A stretch of DNA of 40,309 nt from a bacterium (GTDB taxonomy: Bacteria > Arandabacterota > Arandabacteria > Arandabacterales > Arandabacteraceae): the NCBI GenBank assembly GCA_025774845.1, contig JALGZP010000014.1, positions 1 to 40,309 of the forward strand. The letters run 5' to 3'. Position numbers and translations under genes: made by a program. Below, piece by piece: positions 8,617-16,905 of the stretch. The first letter of the stretch is position 1; each line of letters opens with the position of its first letter. The notes beneath the pieces were generated by a model. The model had not been told where the DNA came from. It saw only the letters and a program-made list of their open reading frames with translations, and did no database searches.

Positions 8617-10113
8617 ATGTCCAAAGAATCAAACATGGGTCTTATCGTAAAGAACGCGGGCATCGACGCCTTCGGCACCGGCATCAACATCATCATCACA
8701 TTCGTTGCAAGTGTTGTGATCACACGGACCGTCGGAGCTGAACTGTTCGGCAAGTACTCGCTGGCCAACAGCATCTTTCAAATCCTGAGCGTATTTGCGA
8801 TCTTCGGCATGAACGCAGGTGTGGTCAAGCTCACCTCGAAGTACAATGCGAGGAAGGACCCGGCGGCCGTGAAAGGCACGCTGATGAGTGGGATCGTACT
8901 CACGGCCTCTATATCCGCCGGGATCGTGGTCGCGGTCGTGTTCCTCGCACCGCTGCTGGCAACCAAGGTCTTCACCAAGGCCGAGGGCATGAGTCCGATC
9001 TTGAGAATCTTCATCATCGCCCTTCCCTTTTATTCCCTTATGATTGTGATCAACGGCTACACACAGGGTCTTAAGACACTCAAGTACTCGGTTCTCGTGG
9101 AATTGATCTCCCGTCCTTTGGTCCGGCTCATCGCAGTTGTACTGCTTTTCCTCGTCGGGATGAGATTGTTCGGTGTGATCGCGGGCACAGTATTCGCATA
9201 TGTTGTGGCTGCAGTGATGGCATTCCACTTCGCCAGAAAGGTGTCCCCCTTCGACTTCAAACGGATCAGGGTCAAACCGGTTTACAATGAACTCTTTTTC
9301 TACTCGCTCCCGCTTGTACTCTCGCGATTCATGAATGTGATCATGGCGAGGTCAAACACCATACTGGTCGGTTATTTCCAGGATCCCGCCAGCACCGGAC
9401 TTTTCGGCGCCGTCGTCCAGTTGGCCCCGTTCGTGTCACTCGGTCTGGTCTCCTTCACCAAGATATTCTCCCCGGTGATCGCCGACCTTTGGGAGCGGAA
9501 CGACCTGACCGAGCTTAAGAACACCTTCAAGACCGTGGCCAAGTGGGTTTTAAGCATCGGTCTGCCGGTATTCATCGTTTTTATGATTTTCGCCCCATCG
9601 CTGCTGGGCGTTTTTGGTCCCGAGTTCGCAGGTGCGGCCACAACCCTGAGGCTGATGGCAATCGGACAGATACTGAACGTGACTGTCGGTCCGCTTGGAT
9701 ATCTCCTGGCGATGACGGGGCGCCAGAAACTCAATCTGGCAAATGCCATCGCGCTTGCCGCCATAAACGTTGTGCTCAACATCGTGATGATTCCGAGATG
9801 GGGAATAGCCGGCGCAGGACTCGCAAGTACGATCTCGATTGGTTTTATAGCTCTCGTAAGATTGATTCAGGTCAAGCGGATCTACGGCTTCACACCGTTC
9901 AGACGGGATATCTATAAGCCTGCACTCGCCGCAGCCATCGCGGCCGCGATTTTCTATTTTCTTAGACTTCAGCTCGGATGGGAGGACATCGGCCGCACAC
10001 TGCTACTCTCGGCCGCCTGCGTGGTTGTTTACGCCGGCTTCCTCTATCTCTTCGGGTTAAGAGAGGAAAAAGAGATCCTGATCGAGATCCTCAAACGCAG
10101 AAGACAATCGTAG
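8617..10113 (+). CDS. Wzx-like polysaccharide flippase (MOP superfamily)
   Basis: The protein has 498 residues and about 14 hydrophobic helices. The beginning (NAGIDAFGTGINIIITF, then RTVGAELFGKYSLANSIF) is the classic start of polysaccharide-biosynthesis/O-antigen flippases. A central SLPLVLSRFMNVIMARSNTILVGYF and LMAIGQILNVTVGPLGYLLAMTG also fit the family. It would translocate undecaprenyl-linked glycan units to the periplasmic face. ATG 8617 follows the glycosyltransferase stop almost directly; a GTG at 8614 overlapping that stop is an alternative one codon earlier. Tight coupling supports joint work with the glycosyltransferase. It ends five bases from the convergent FetB-like gene, and no terminator hairpin is visible between them. 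Confidence 0.92.
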   Translation: MSKESNMGLIVKNAGIDAFGTGINIIITFVASVVITRTVGAELFGKYSLANSIFQILSVFAIFGMNAGVVKLTSKYNARKDPAAVKGTLMSGIVLTASISAGIVVAVVFLAPLLATKVFTKAEGMSPILRIFIIALPFYSLMIVINGYTQGLKTLKYSVLVELISRPLVRLIAVVLLFLVGMRLFGVIAGTVFAYVVAAVMAFHFARKVSPFDFKRIRVKPVYNELFFYSLPLVLSRFMNVIMARSNTILVGYFQDPASTGLFGAVVQLAPFVSLGLVSFTKIFSPVIADLWERNDLTELKNTFKTVAKWVLSIGLPVFIVFMIFAPSLLGVFGPEFAGAATTLRLMAIGQILNVTVGPLGYLLAMTGRQKLNLANAIALAAINVVLNIVMIPRWGIAGAGLASTISIGFIALVRLIQVKRIYGFTPFRRDIYKPALAAAIAAAIFYFLRLQLGWEDIGRTLLLSAACVVVYAGFLYLFGLREEKEILIEILKRRRQS

Positions 10114-10118
10114 CCTAA

Positions 10119-10880
10119 TCACTCATTCCCGCGTTTGCCTTGTAGCTGGAGTTGCCACGCCTTGTTGAAGAAGGCCCGGTGAATAAAGAATGAGGATACG
10201 AGTACGGTAATTGTGGTGCTTGCCGCCAGCATGTACATCACGATCAACTGTATTTTCGCCGCCTCAACAGGAGATGCACCCGCAAGCAGCATACCGGTCA
10301 TCGCACCCGGCAGGTGTACAAGGCCTATGACCTTCATCGTATTCATAAGAGGAAGGAGTGAGGCCCGCACCGATCTCCTGGCAAGCGGTTCGATCGCCCG
10401 CCGTGGGGACGCCCCGAGACTCAAGGCGGTTTCAATCTCACCTCGTTTGTCCTTTACCTCGGATGAGATCCTGTCGAGACCGAGCGACACGGCATTCATC
10501 GAATTTCCGATCATCATTCCACCAAGCGGGATAAGATAGGTTGGTGATGTGTCGATGATCTTGAGGGCCAGCATCACCCCGACCGTGCAGGTTACACCCG
10601 CAAGTATCGAGAAGAATGCTATGGTGAATGCACCATGCATGGACTTTGCCCTGCCTCTTGCCGTGAATGAGGCCACGACCACCATCGCGAGAAGCAGCAA
10701 AACCTGGTACTGGAGGCGCTCAAGATCGAACACGAACTGGATGACATAGCCGACCGCCATAAGCTGCACGAAGGTCCGGAAGGTACCGATCAAGAGTTCC
10801 TTGCCCACACCCAGACGTCGTATTTCGATAATAGCTATGGCAATCCCGATAAGGGCGGTGGATGCAATAAGCCTGCTCAC
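10119..10880 (-). CDS. fetB: FetB/YbbM-type ABC transporter permease (UPF0014)
   Basis: The 253-residue membrane protein has about 7 hydrophobic segments. It carries the UPF0014/FetB hallmarks: GKELLIGTFRTFVQLMAVGYVI, IPLGGMMIGNSMNAVSLGLDR, ETALSLGASPRRAIEPL (the coupling-helix region) and GLVHLPGAMTGMLLAGASP. In E. coli FetAB exports iron and protects against oxidative stress, so iron or metal-ion efflux is the best inference. The ATG overlaps the end of the upstream ATPase gene by 4 bp, typical of a two-gene operon. With the CusBA-like genes, this is a second possible metal-export system in the window. Confidence 0.9.
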   Translation of the reverse strand: MSRLIASTALIGIAIAIIEIRRLGVGKELLIGTFRTFVQLMAVGYVIQFVFDLERLQYQVLLLLAMVVVASFTARGRAKSMHGAFTIAFFSILAGVTCTVGVMLALKIIDTSPTYLIPLGGMMIGNSMNAVSLGLDRISSEVKDKRGEIETALSLGASPRRAIEPLARRSVRASLLPLMNTMKVIGLVHLPGAMTGMLLAGASPVEAAKIQLIVMYMLAASTTITVLVSSFFIHRAFFNKAWQLQLQGKRGNE

Positions 10881-11587
10881 TTGAGCTCTCCTCTTATGAA
10901 CTGCAGGGTTCGTGGGTCCTGAGGATGGTTGAGAAACTCGGACATCGGTCCCTCCTCGACCTTTCTACCGTCTATAAGCAGGATAGCGGCGTCTCCCATC
11001 CGCTTCGCCTGCTCGATAAAGTGGGTCACGAATATGCAGGTGAGACCCAGGGTTTTGACAAGACGCTTGACCAGCTGCTCAATCTGAAGGCAGGCGGTGG
11101 GATCAAGCCCGGAGGTGGGCTCGTCAAGGAGCAGGACCTTAGGTCCGACCGAGATCGCCCGGCCGATTGAGACCTTCTGCGCTTCACCTCCCGAGAGACA
11201 CCTGGCTTCCTGTTTGAGCATACCGCGATCAAGACCGACCAGTGCCATCATTTCTTCAATATCGATGTGGATATCGTGCAGGGCGGGCCCGAAACGAAGG
11301 TTGTCTTCGACCGTGCCCTCAAAGAGCTCAGGCCTCTGAAAAGCCATGCCCACCTCTCGCCGCAGTACGCACACATCCCAGGATGAAATAGGCTTGTCTT
11401 TATAAATGACCTGCCCTGATGCCGGATCGTCGAGACGGTTAAGAAGCCTCAGGAGCGAGGTTTTGCCCGAACCGCTCGGGCCGAGGATTGTCGATATCCT
11501 GCCGTCTTCAATGCACCAGTCGAGCGACTCAAGCACCGGCTTACCCGACTTGACCGCTCCAACCTGTTCCAGTTTGAAAGCATTCAT
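10877..11587 (-). CDS. fetA: FetA/YbbL-type ABC transporter ATP-binding protein
   Basis: The 236-residue cytoplasmic ATPase has Walker A GPSGSGKTSLLRLL, Q-loop FQRPELFEG, signature LSGGEAQKVSIGRA, Walker B VLLLDEPTSGLD and H-loop FVTHF, so all catalytic elements are intact. The short form without extra domains and coupling to the UPF0014 permease identify it as the FetA partner. The gene overlaps the permease start by 4 bp. A candidate promoter TGGACA-17 bp-TAGAAT lies 36-64 bp upstream of the ATG. The transported ion is inferred from the family (iron in E. coli). Confidence 0.9.
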   Translation of the reverse strand: MNAFKLEQVGAVKSGKPVLESLDWCIEDGRISTILGPSGSGKTSLLRLLNRLDDPASGQVIYKDKPISSWDVCVLRREVGMAFQRPELFEGTVEDNLRFGPALHDIHIDIEEMMALVGLDRGMLKQEARCLSGGEAQKVSIGRAISVGPKVLLLDEPTSGLDPTACLQIEQLVKRLVKTLGLTCIFVTHFIEQAKRMGDAAILLIDGRKVEEGPMSEFLNHPQDPRTLQFIRGELK

Positions 11588-11622
11588 GGGTCAGAACCAC
11601 CATCCTGTGCTATCGCGATTCC

Positions 11623-11651
11623 ATTCTATGCTCAAAGCTCATCTGTGTCCA
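11623..11651 (-). promoter_or_regulatory. Candidate sigma-70 promoter of the fetAB-like operon
   Basis: Reading the minus strand, TGGACA (11646-11651) and TAGAAT (11623-11628) are separated by exactly 17 bp, each matching the consensus hexamer in 5 of 6 positions. Transcription would start near 11616, leaving a short leader before the ATG at 11587. Confidence 0.55.
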
Positions 11652-11681
11652 CACTTCCTGGGCGGGTAAGCCAGAACCCGC

Positions 11682-11710
11682 TTGAATACTGGGCCGATCT
11701 ATGGTACAAT
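11682..11710 (+). promoter_or_regulatory. Candidate sigma-70 promoter facing the Cys-rich peptide gene
   Basis: TTGAAT (11682-11687) and TACAAT (11705-11710) are separated by 17 bp; each is one or two bases from consensus. No conventional gene follows for nearly 490 bp. It may drive a long leader or a non-coding RNA ending in the Cys-rich peptide gene. Confidence 0.45.
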
Positions 11711-11931
11711 CAAGGCTGTTAGGATAGGTTTTGCTCCTTGATCGTACTGCTGACCAACAGGATAGGGATGACGGGACCGCAATCTCGGTTTAGACTGACT
11801 CCAGGAATTTGAAGGCATTGGTGTATGAATACATTTGCCTCGGCAGAGCGAAGAAGAGAGTTGTGAAAATCAGAGAACTAGAGCGGGAGATCAGCCCTCG
11901 AAAGGACTGATGGGCCAATAGTCCGAGTAAA

Positions 11932-11965
11932 GATCCCGGACCTGCTTAAGCGGCGGGCCGGGATC
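11932..11965. repeat. Inverted repeat, 8-bp arms
   Basis: GATCCCGG (11932-11939) and CCGGGATC (11958-11965) are perfect inverted arms around an 18-nt loop that itself contains the palindrome GCTTAAGC. It is a candidate RNA hairpin or protein-binding site. There is no T-run, so it is not a typical intrinsic terminator. Confidence 0.5.
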
Positions 11966-12197
11966 CCGCTTATTTGACCGGTTGGGCGCAGGGCATACAA
12001 CTGTGTGTCAGTTCAACAACAAGGTGGTACAGATCGCGCTCAGGATACCGCCGCATCGATTCATCCACAGCATCTTAACATCTTATCTCACAGAGTATTA
12101 GAAACTCCGCGAACCGAAATCACTATATGTGTGCGGGCAGGGGGCATGGATTATGCTGATGCTAGTCCCGTGAACACCCCGGGAAAGGAGGTGCACA

Positions 12198-12326
12198 ATG
12201 CGTAAGCTGCTGGTAACACTCACGATTGTCGGCCTGCTGTTCGGTGCCGGTTGCTGCCTTGATTGCGACGACCGCTGCGATGACTGCCGTGACGATTGCT
12301 GCTGCGGCTGTTGTGACTGCTGCTAG
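12198..12326 (+). CDS. Tiny exported Cys/Asp-rich peptide, possibly a lipoprotein
   Basis: This 42-codon gene is shorter than usual gene-finder cutoffs. It starts at ATG 12198 behind a perfect Shine-Dalgarno AAGGAGGTG (12185-12193, 4 bases before the ATG). The first 18 residues form a signal peptide: basic MRK, hydrophobic core, then FGAG before the first Cys, close to a lipobox though -3 is Gly rather than Leu. The 24-residue mature part contains 12 Cys and 8 Asp in clusters such as CDDRCDDCRDDCCC and ends in CC. Such a composition suggests metal binding, like an exported metallothionein, or dense disulfide cross-linking. I recognise no family. The ribosome-binding site and the signal peptide are the main grounds for believing it is real; function is unknown. 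Confidence 0.7.
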   Translation: MRKLLVTLTIVGLLFGAGCCLDCDDRCDDCRDDCCCGCCDCC

Positions 12327-12381
12327 TGACCCGGCAAGGTAATCGAGACCGATAGCCATAAATGGAGGGTATGCAATTATC

Positions 12382-13632
12382 CTATGAGCCGCTCGCCGTG
12401 GATGAAGCAGCCGCCACCTGTTTGTACCGCAAGCCTTTGAGGACGACATCCCGTGCCGCGAAGTATGCTTCCCTCACATCCTCGCCGATGGGCTCGCCTC
12501 TGGGATAGTCTATGGTAAGTGGATTTACATATGAGCCGTACCTCTTAACTCTGAAATCGAGGTGGGGCCCTGTCGACAAGCCGGTTGAGCCGACATAACC
12601 TACCACCTGTCCCTGCTTGACCCTGTTTCCCTTCCTTACACTTTTGCCGTAACGGGACAGATGACCGTAGCACGATGAATAGACATGGTTATGCCTTATC
12701 TCTACGTACTTACCCATTCCGCCGTTCCACCCGGCCGAGACCACACGGCCGTCACCTATTGAGACAACCGGAGTTCCTGTGGGAGCCGCATAATCTACTC
12801 CATGGTGTGGACGGTATCTCTTGAGGATCGGGTGGAATCGCCGGTTTGTGAAGTAGCTTGAGATACGCCGGTAATTCAGCGGTGACTTCAGGAAAACACG
12901 CTTGACCGAGTTGCCATCGAGGTCATAATGCTGCATCTTGCCGTCCTCGTCGGGATATCCAAAGGCGAGGTGTTCGTCGCCCTCGTTCACGTACCCGGCA
13001 CCGATGACATCGCCTATCCCGATCTTCCGGCCTTCGCAGTAAAGCTCTTCAAAAATCATTATGAAGGTGTCCCCCACCCTCGGGTCGGTGACAAAGTCGA
13101 TCTCCCATCCCAGCACGTCGGCGAGTTTGAGCGCGATCTGCGGATCTTCCCCAATCCCGGTGAAGGCTTCCCAGAGCGAGGACTCAAGCACACCCTCTAT
13201 GCGTCTTGTGACCACAATGATCGGGATCTCATCCTTGGCAACGGCATATCCCGTGGAGTCGCGGTGTACCATGAAGAGCTTTGTCAATCCCTTCTTGTAG
13301 CAGAGCGCCGCGATGGATCCATCCGGGTCAAGGTCGGCGGTGTATGAATCGCCGGGCTTGCATGATCTGAGATTGACCTCCTTGCCGAGAGCATCGAGAA
13401 CTCTGACCACATGGGAAGCTTCAAGACCGCTTGAGACAAGCGAGGTATAAAGCGATTCGCCCGATGATAGCGTGTCGGCGATACCGGCCGGAGTCTGAGC
13501 GATTTCGGGAGCTTCGAGGGAGCTTTCGCTACCGGAATCCGATGTCCCGCATCCTTGAAGAAGTAGCAAGGATGTTACGAGTGCGGTGATGACGCACCAT
13601 GCGGTTACCGTTGCTGTAATGCGTTCCGTCAT
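12382..13632 (-). CDS. M23-family (LytM/MepM-like) peptidoglycan endopeptidase lipoprotein
   Basis: The 416-residue protein begins with a lipoprotein signal (LLLLQGC, lipid-attachment Cys28), so it should sit in the envelope facing peptidoglycan. A MepM-like N-terminal region precedes the C-terminal LytM barrel. Metal and catalytic residues are visible in HHGVDYAAP (about residue 276), CYGHLSRYGK and GPHLDFRVKRYG (about 355). The last motif reads HLD instead of the usual HLH, placing Asp where the third zinc ligand His normally lies. I believe some M23 subgroups carry this form, so it may well be active. It would cleave peptide cross-links during growth or division. The gene stands alone between the Cys-rich peptide gene (convergent) and the protease cluster (same strand). 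Confidence 0.9.
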   Translation of the reverse strand: MTERITATVTAWCVITALVTSLLLLQGCGTSDSGSESSLEAPEIAQTPAGIADTLSSGESLYTSLVSSGLEASHVVRVLDALGKEVNLRSCKPGDSYTADLDPDGSIAALCYKKGLTKLFMVHRDSTGYAVAKDEIPIIVVTRRIEGVLESSLWEAFTGIGEDPQIALKLADVLGWEIDFVTDPRVGDTFIMIFEELYCEGRKIGIGDVIGAGYVNEGDEHLAFGYPDEDGKMQHYDLDGNSVKRVFLKSPLNYRRISSYFTNRRFHPILKRYRPHHGVDYAAPTGTPVVSIGDGRVVSAGWNGGMGKYVEIRHNHVYSSCYGHLSRYGKSVRKGNRVKQGQVVGYVGSTGLSTGPHLDFRVKRYGSYVNPLTIDYPRGEPIGEDVREAYFAARDVVLKGLRYKQVAAASSTASGS

Positions 13633-13731
13633 CTAATGAACTGCCATCCCCTCAGGAGATGCGTCAATCACACTGGGCGTGCAATGAATGTAGTGCAGGA
13701 CTGGTGTGAAACGCAAGCTTTAAAGCACAGA

Positions 13732-13823
13732 TGGGGTCAGAGCTCGAAAATTGCGCAGCCTGTTCTGAATCTGTCAGATGCTGACCATGCTTGGCCATCC
13801 GCAATTTTCGAGCTCTGACCCCA
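13732..13823. repeat. REP-like palindrome, 24-bp inverted arms
   Basis: Two perfect 24-bp inverted arms (13732-13755 and 13800-13823) flank a 44-nt spacer. The arm core is GGGGTCAGAGCTCGAAAA followed by TTGC. The same unit, with AAATTTGC instead of AAAATTGC, occurs three times at 20601-20696. No T-run follows, so transcription termination is not its obvious role; the doublet arrangement resembles REPIN elements mobilised by Y1 (RAYT) transposases. No transposase gene is in the window. Confidence 0.85.
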
Positions 13824-13832
13824 CGGTGTTTG

Positions 13833-16745
13833 CTACTGCAGCAGTACCATCTTACGCGTCGCGGTTCCGGTCTCGGTCGTAACCACATAGTAATAGACTC
13901 CGCTGGCGACCCTTCGAGATCGCCGATCGGTTCCATCCCACGGGATCTGGTGCGCTCCCGGAGAAGCAACACCCTCCCACAGACGGGTTACCTGTCTGCC
14001 GTCAACAGAGACAACATCGAGCCTGAGCCATGTGGGTCTGGCCACTTCAAATGCTATGCTCGTTGTCGTCTCAAACGGATTGGGGACATTCTGCAGGAGC
14101 CGGAGCTCGCCGGGGCCATAATCACTGCTGGAGATTTCCTCACCCCAGTAGAGGCCATAGGTTCCGAAGCGGTCGGCATGGGCAATCACGGTCCCCGTGA
14201 CTTCATCAACGTATGACTCAAGCGGAATCACCTGCTCATCTTCGACCCTTGCAATACAGAGATGTTGGGGATCACACGTACCGCGATCGTAGGCTATCGA
14301 TACCGTCGCCGCGCCGTCGAGCTCGTGCCCGGGAGGCGACACCTTGTATGCTGATATGAGTCCCTCAGTCTGCGTCGGAGCATCCATTATCACCACGTAC
14401 ATGTCACCCGACACCGTACCCGCCGGTAATGCAACTTCAAGACAGCCATCAGCGCTTCGCGCCACACCACCCGACCGGGCGAGAACCAAAGACGCGCCGA
14501 AACCACGGTCGTCTTGACCCCAGTTGGAATTCAGGTCCCTGCCACAGGCTTCGATCCTGAGCAGGCCGCTGGACTGGAGGGTATAGTCACATCTGAACAC
14601 ATTCGTTCCGGGAACGGCTTCGGGCACGAGATCCTCATCGGGCTCAGGTACGTCCAAACCGGCCCTCACGAAGAAACTGCTGTCCATTATTGCTTCAGAC
14701 AGAGTCACATAGATATCGAGATAATTCGTCAAGTACGGGTTCTGAAGAACTGAGATCGCCAGACCGGGAGGTATGAGATCCTGTGTATAGGCACTGTCGC
14801 TATTTACAGATGAATAATTGATCATTTCATCAAACGCGGTGATACCGTAGTAATAAGTTTCCTCGTTCAGGAGCCCCGTGTGAACAAAGCTGTCGGGCCA
14901 GGCAGGGATTGCATTGAACAGGCCGTTGTTGCCGTTCTCTACGGGTTGACCGCCGGCGGGTGACGATAGCGGCCCGTCGGTGGAATAGGTGATCAATACC
15001 CCGGTGAGGTCGAGGTCACTTGGATTGGTCCAGTGTAGCGTGACCGACCGGTCGCTTCCGGTGGCCACAAATCCGGTAACACTCCCCGGCGGTACAGAAT
15101 CTTCTGCCGTAGCAACGGCCGTGCTGGCTACCGAGTAGTTCGGAACTATGTCACCTGCAAACGCCGAGTAGTAATAGGTCACATCGTTCTCGAGACGTGT
15201 ATGCACAAAACCGTCTGAGCTTGAGGGTGAATTGTAGAACTTCCCGGCGGCACCATTTTCAACCGGTGTCCCTGCTGACGGATTCGCAGGATAATCTGTC
15301 TCGGAGTAGACTATCAGCGTATGCTCGAAATCCTCATCACCGGGATTTACCCAGCTCAAGGTCACGGTTGTATCACTTCCAACCGCACCGAAGGTTGAAG
15401 GTGCCGCGGGGGCGGCGGAGTCCCAAACGACCCGTGCTCTTATGCCGAGATCATGATCGAGCATCTCATACCAGGTGTTGCCGTTTGGACTCTTGTAGCA
15501 TTTACCCGCTGCCTGAGTGCTGAGATGGTCGGCCGGCAGGGGCTGCGCAAAGGTGGCATATGTGATTTTGGCCATCACGTATATGTCATCTCCCGCATCG
15601 ATACCCACGGGCGTGGTCAGTTCTATTGAGTGATAGCCCGGATGCTCGAAAGCCACATCGAGCCGGCTTCCGAGAAGGTTCGTAAGCGAACCCCCGGTGA
15701 AATCGTCGTATACAAAGACATCCACGTCTGTAATTTCATCAACCGAGAAAAACTCGACCCGTTCCACCGTACCGCCGCTGGCGGGTATGTACTTGCAGAA
15801 ACCCCACGCCGTGTTGCTGCCGGGATAGCCCTCATCCAGCGTGTAACCGGCTTCGTCATAGTGAAGCAACTCGCCGCTCGGATCGTAGTCCTGCCATTCA
15901 TAGAGGAATGACGAGAGATGTCCTATGCTTGCGGAGCCATATGCAATGTAAAAGTACCCGTCTTCGGTCCCGTAGCCGCAGGGGCCTCCCCAGGAGGTTC
16001 CCCAGCTGTTCTTGACTATCCAGGCGCCCTGGCCTCCAGCATGGCTCAGGGTGTCATCCCATCCGATCAGGAGGACCGCATGGTTGACCCGGTTCGCACC
16101 CGTGTAGCGGAGTGCGTAGCTACCATCATAGTTGCCGAACTCGATGCCCCAGGCATCGCCGCCTCCTGAGTATATCGCGGTGAAGACCGGACCGTGATCG
16201 TATATATACGACTTGAGCACCTCCGGATCGGGAGTCTCCTCCCACGAGATCACTCGCCAGTCGAGCAGGGTCTTGAAGTGAGCGCAGGAATCGCGACAGT
16301 TGTATTGTACGTATGAAGCGTAAGGATCGCACGATTCAAGTACCGTGCCTTGCTTTGAGAGGAAATTCGCGACCCTCCAGTAGTTGCCACCCAGACAGGG
16401 TGCGCCGTACCACATACATTCCTTTACATTGTTCTCGGAAAAATCGAAAAAGCCCGCGTCATCTATCAGGAGCTCGGATTCAAAATCGGCAAGGGCTGCA
16501 AACGCATAACATGATCCGCATGAGCCCTGGTTCTGAACCTCAGTCACGACGCCCTCTTCGCGCCAGTCATACCTTGTCGGAAGGGGCAGAGTCGTCCTGG
16601 GCATCCGTCTCGAAACCGTTTCGGGATGGTCGAATTCCGGGGGTATGTACCCCTGACCGCGCGAACCCGATGCGGCGCCAAAGAAGAAACCGGCAGCGAG
16701 TACCAGACCGACTGCGAAATGTATGTATTTCTTTGATATATCCAT
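13833..16745 (-). CDS. Secreted papain-family (C1A) protease with Fn3-like repeats and FlgD/T9SS-like C-terminal domain
   Basis: The 970-residue exported protein has a signal peptide in residues 1-31. The C1 peptidase domain follows almost directly, with no classical I29 propeptide: Gln73 and Cys79 in NQGSCGSCYAF, His222 in VNHAVLLIGWDD and Asn246 in VKNSWGTSWGG make a full catalytic set. The Trp after the catalytic Cys in most papains is Tyr here. After the protease come a beta-rich region, two or three fibronectin-III-like modules (NPGDEDFEHTLIVYS, NPSDLDLTGVLITYS), a bacterial-Ig-like segment, and a C-terminal domain with VPNPFETTTSIAFEVARP, LDVVSVDGRQVTRLW and ASGVYYYVVTTE. That end is the FlgD/T9SS-type sorting domain common in FCB bacteria. 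AAAGGGG precedes the ATG. It is probably a surface or extracellular protein degrader, paralogous to the next gene. Confidence 0.93.
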   Translation of the reverse strand: MDISKKYIHFAVGLVLAAGFFFGAASGSRGQGYIPPEFDHPETVSRRMPRTTLPLPTRYDWREEGVVTEVQNQGSCGSCYAFAALADFESELLIDDAGFFDFSENNVKECMWYGAPCLGGNYWRVANFLSKQGTVLESCDPYASYVQYNCRDSCAHFKTLLDWRVISWEETPDPEVLKSYIYDHGPVFTAIYSGGGDAWGIEFGNYDGSYALRYTGANRVNHAVLLIGWDDTLSHAGGQGAWIVKNSWGTSWGGPCGYGTEDGYFYIAYGSASIGHLSSFLYEWQDYDPSGELLHYDEAGYTLDEGYPGSNTAWGFCKYIPASGGTVERVEFFSVDEITDVDVFVYDDFTGGSLTNLLGSRLDVAFEHPGYHSIELTTPVGIDAGDDIYVMAKITYATFAQPLPADHLSTQAAGKCYKSPNGNTWYEMLDHDLGIRARVVWDSAAPAAPSTFGAVGSDTTVTLSWVNPGDEDFEHTLIVYSETDYPANPSAGTPVENGAAGKFYNSPSSSDGFVHTRLENDVTYYYSAFAGDIVPNYSVASTAVATAEDSVPPGSVTGFVATGSDRSVTLHWTNPSDLDLTGVLITYSTDGPLSSPAGGQPVENGNNGLFNAIPAWPDSFVHTGLLNEETYYYGITAFDEMINYSSVNSDSAYTQDLIPPGLAISVLQNPYLTNYLDIYVTLSEAIMDSSFFVRAGLDVPEPDEDLVPEAVPGTNVFRCDYTLQSSGLLRIEACGRDLNSNWGQDDRGFGASLVLARSGGVARSADGCLEVALPAGTVSGDMYVVIMDAPTQTEGLISAYKVSPPGHELDGAATVSIAYDRGTCDPQHLCIARVEDEQVIPLESYVDEVTGTVIAHADRFGTYGLYWGEEISSSDYGPGELRLLQNVPNPFETTTSIAFEVARPTWLRLDVVSVDGRQVTRLWEGVASPGAHQIPWDGTDRRSRRVASGVYYYVVTTETGTATRKMVLLQ

Positions 16746-16763
16746 CAGCCTACCCCTTTAGAC

Positions 16764-16785
16764 GAGACCGCTGCGCTTCGGTCTC
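16764..16785. repeat. Small hairpin in the leader of the papain-family gene
   Basis: GAGACCG (16764-16770) and CGGTCTC (16779-16785) are perfect 7-bp inverted arms with an 8-nt loop, about 20-40 bp upstream of the ATG at 16745. It may protect or structure the 5' leader; no regulator is implied. Confidence 0.45.
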
Positions 16786-16905
16786 ACACTATTAAGCGAC
16801 TCAGGGTCCTTTGGATTGCACCTATTTCTATCTAACTCTATCGACTAAAGGCCGGGTTATCAAGAGTACATTCTGGGCGTGGGAAGCCCGTGGTCTGCTT
16901 GCCTC

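Larger units (their letters stand above)
11588..12197. other. Long intergenic region with divergent promoter candidates and an inverted repeat
   Basis: About 610 bp without a credible conventional gene. It carries the fetAB promoter candidate (minus), a plus-strand promoter candidate at 11682-11710, an inverted repeat at 11932-11965 and the leader of the small Cys-rich gene at 12198. The plus-strand open frames here are short, lack ribosome-binding sites and resemble no family. I cannot match the region to a known riboswitch or structured RNA. Confidence 0.5.

Noticed and set aside
12005..12205. Plus-strand frame of 66 codons before the Cys-rich gene
   Set aside because: No ribosome-binding site, no family resemblance, and it runs into the leader and start of the better supported small gene.
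12162..12449. Minus-strand open frame opposite the Cys-rich peptide (AAAIVTAVIAAVVAIKAAT)
   Set aside because: It overlaps the end of the M23 gene in another frame and is the antisense of the GAC/TGC-rich codons; the plus strand has the Shine-Dalgarno and signal peptide.
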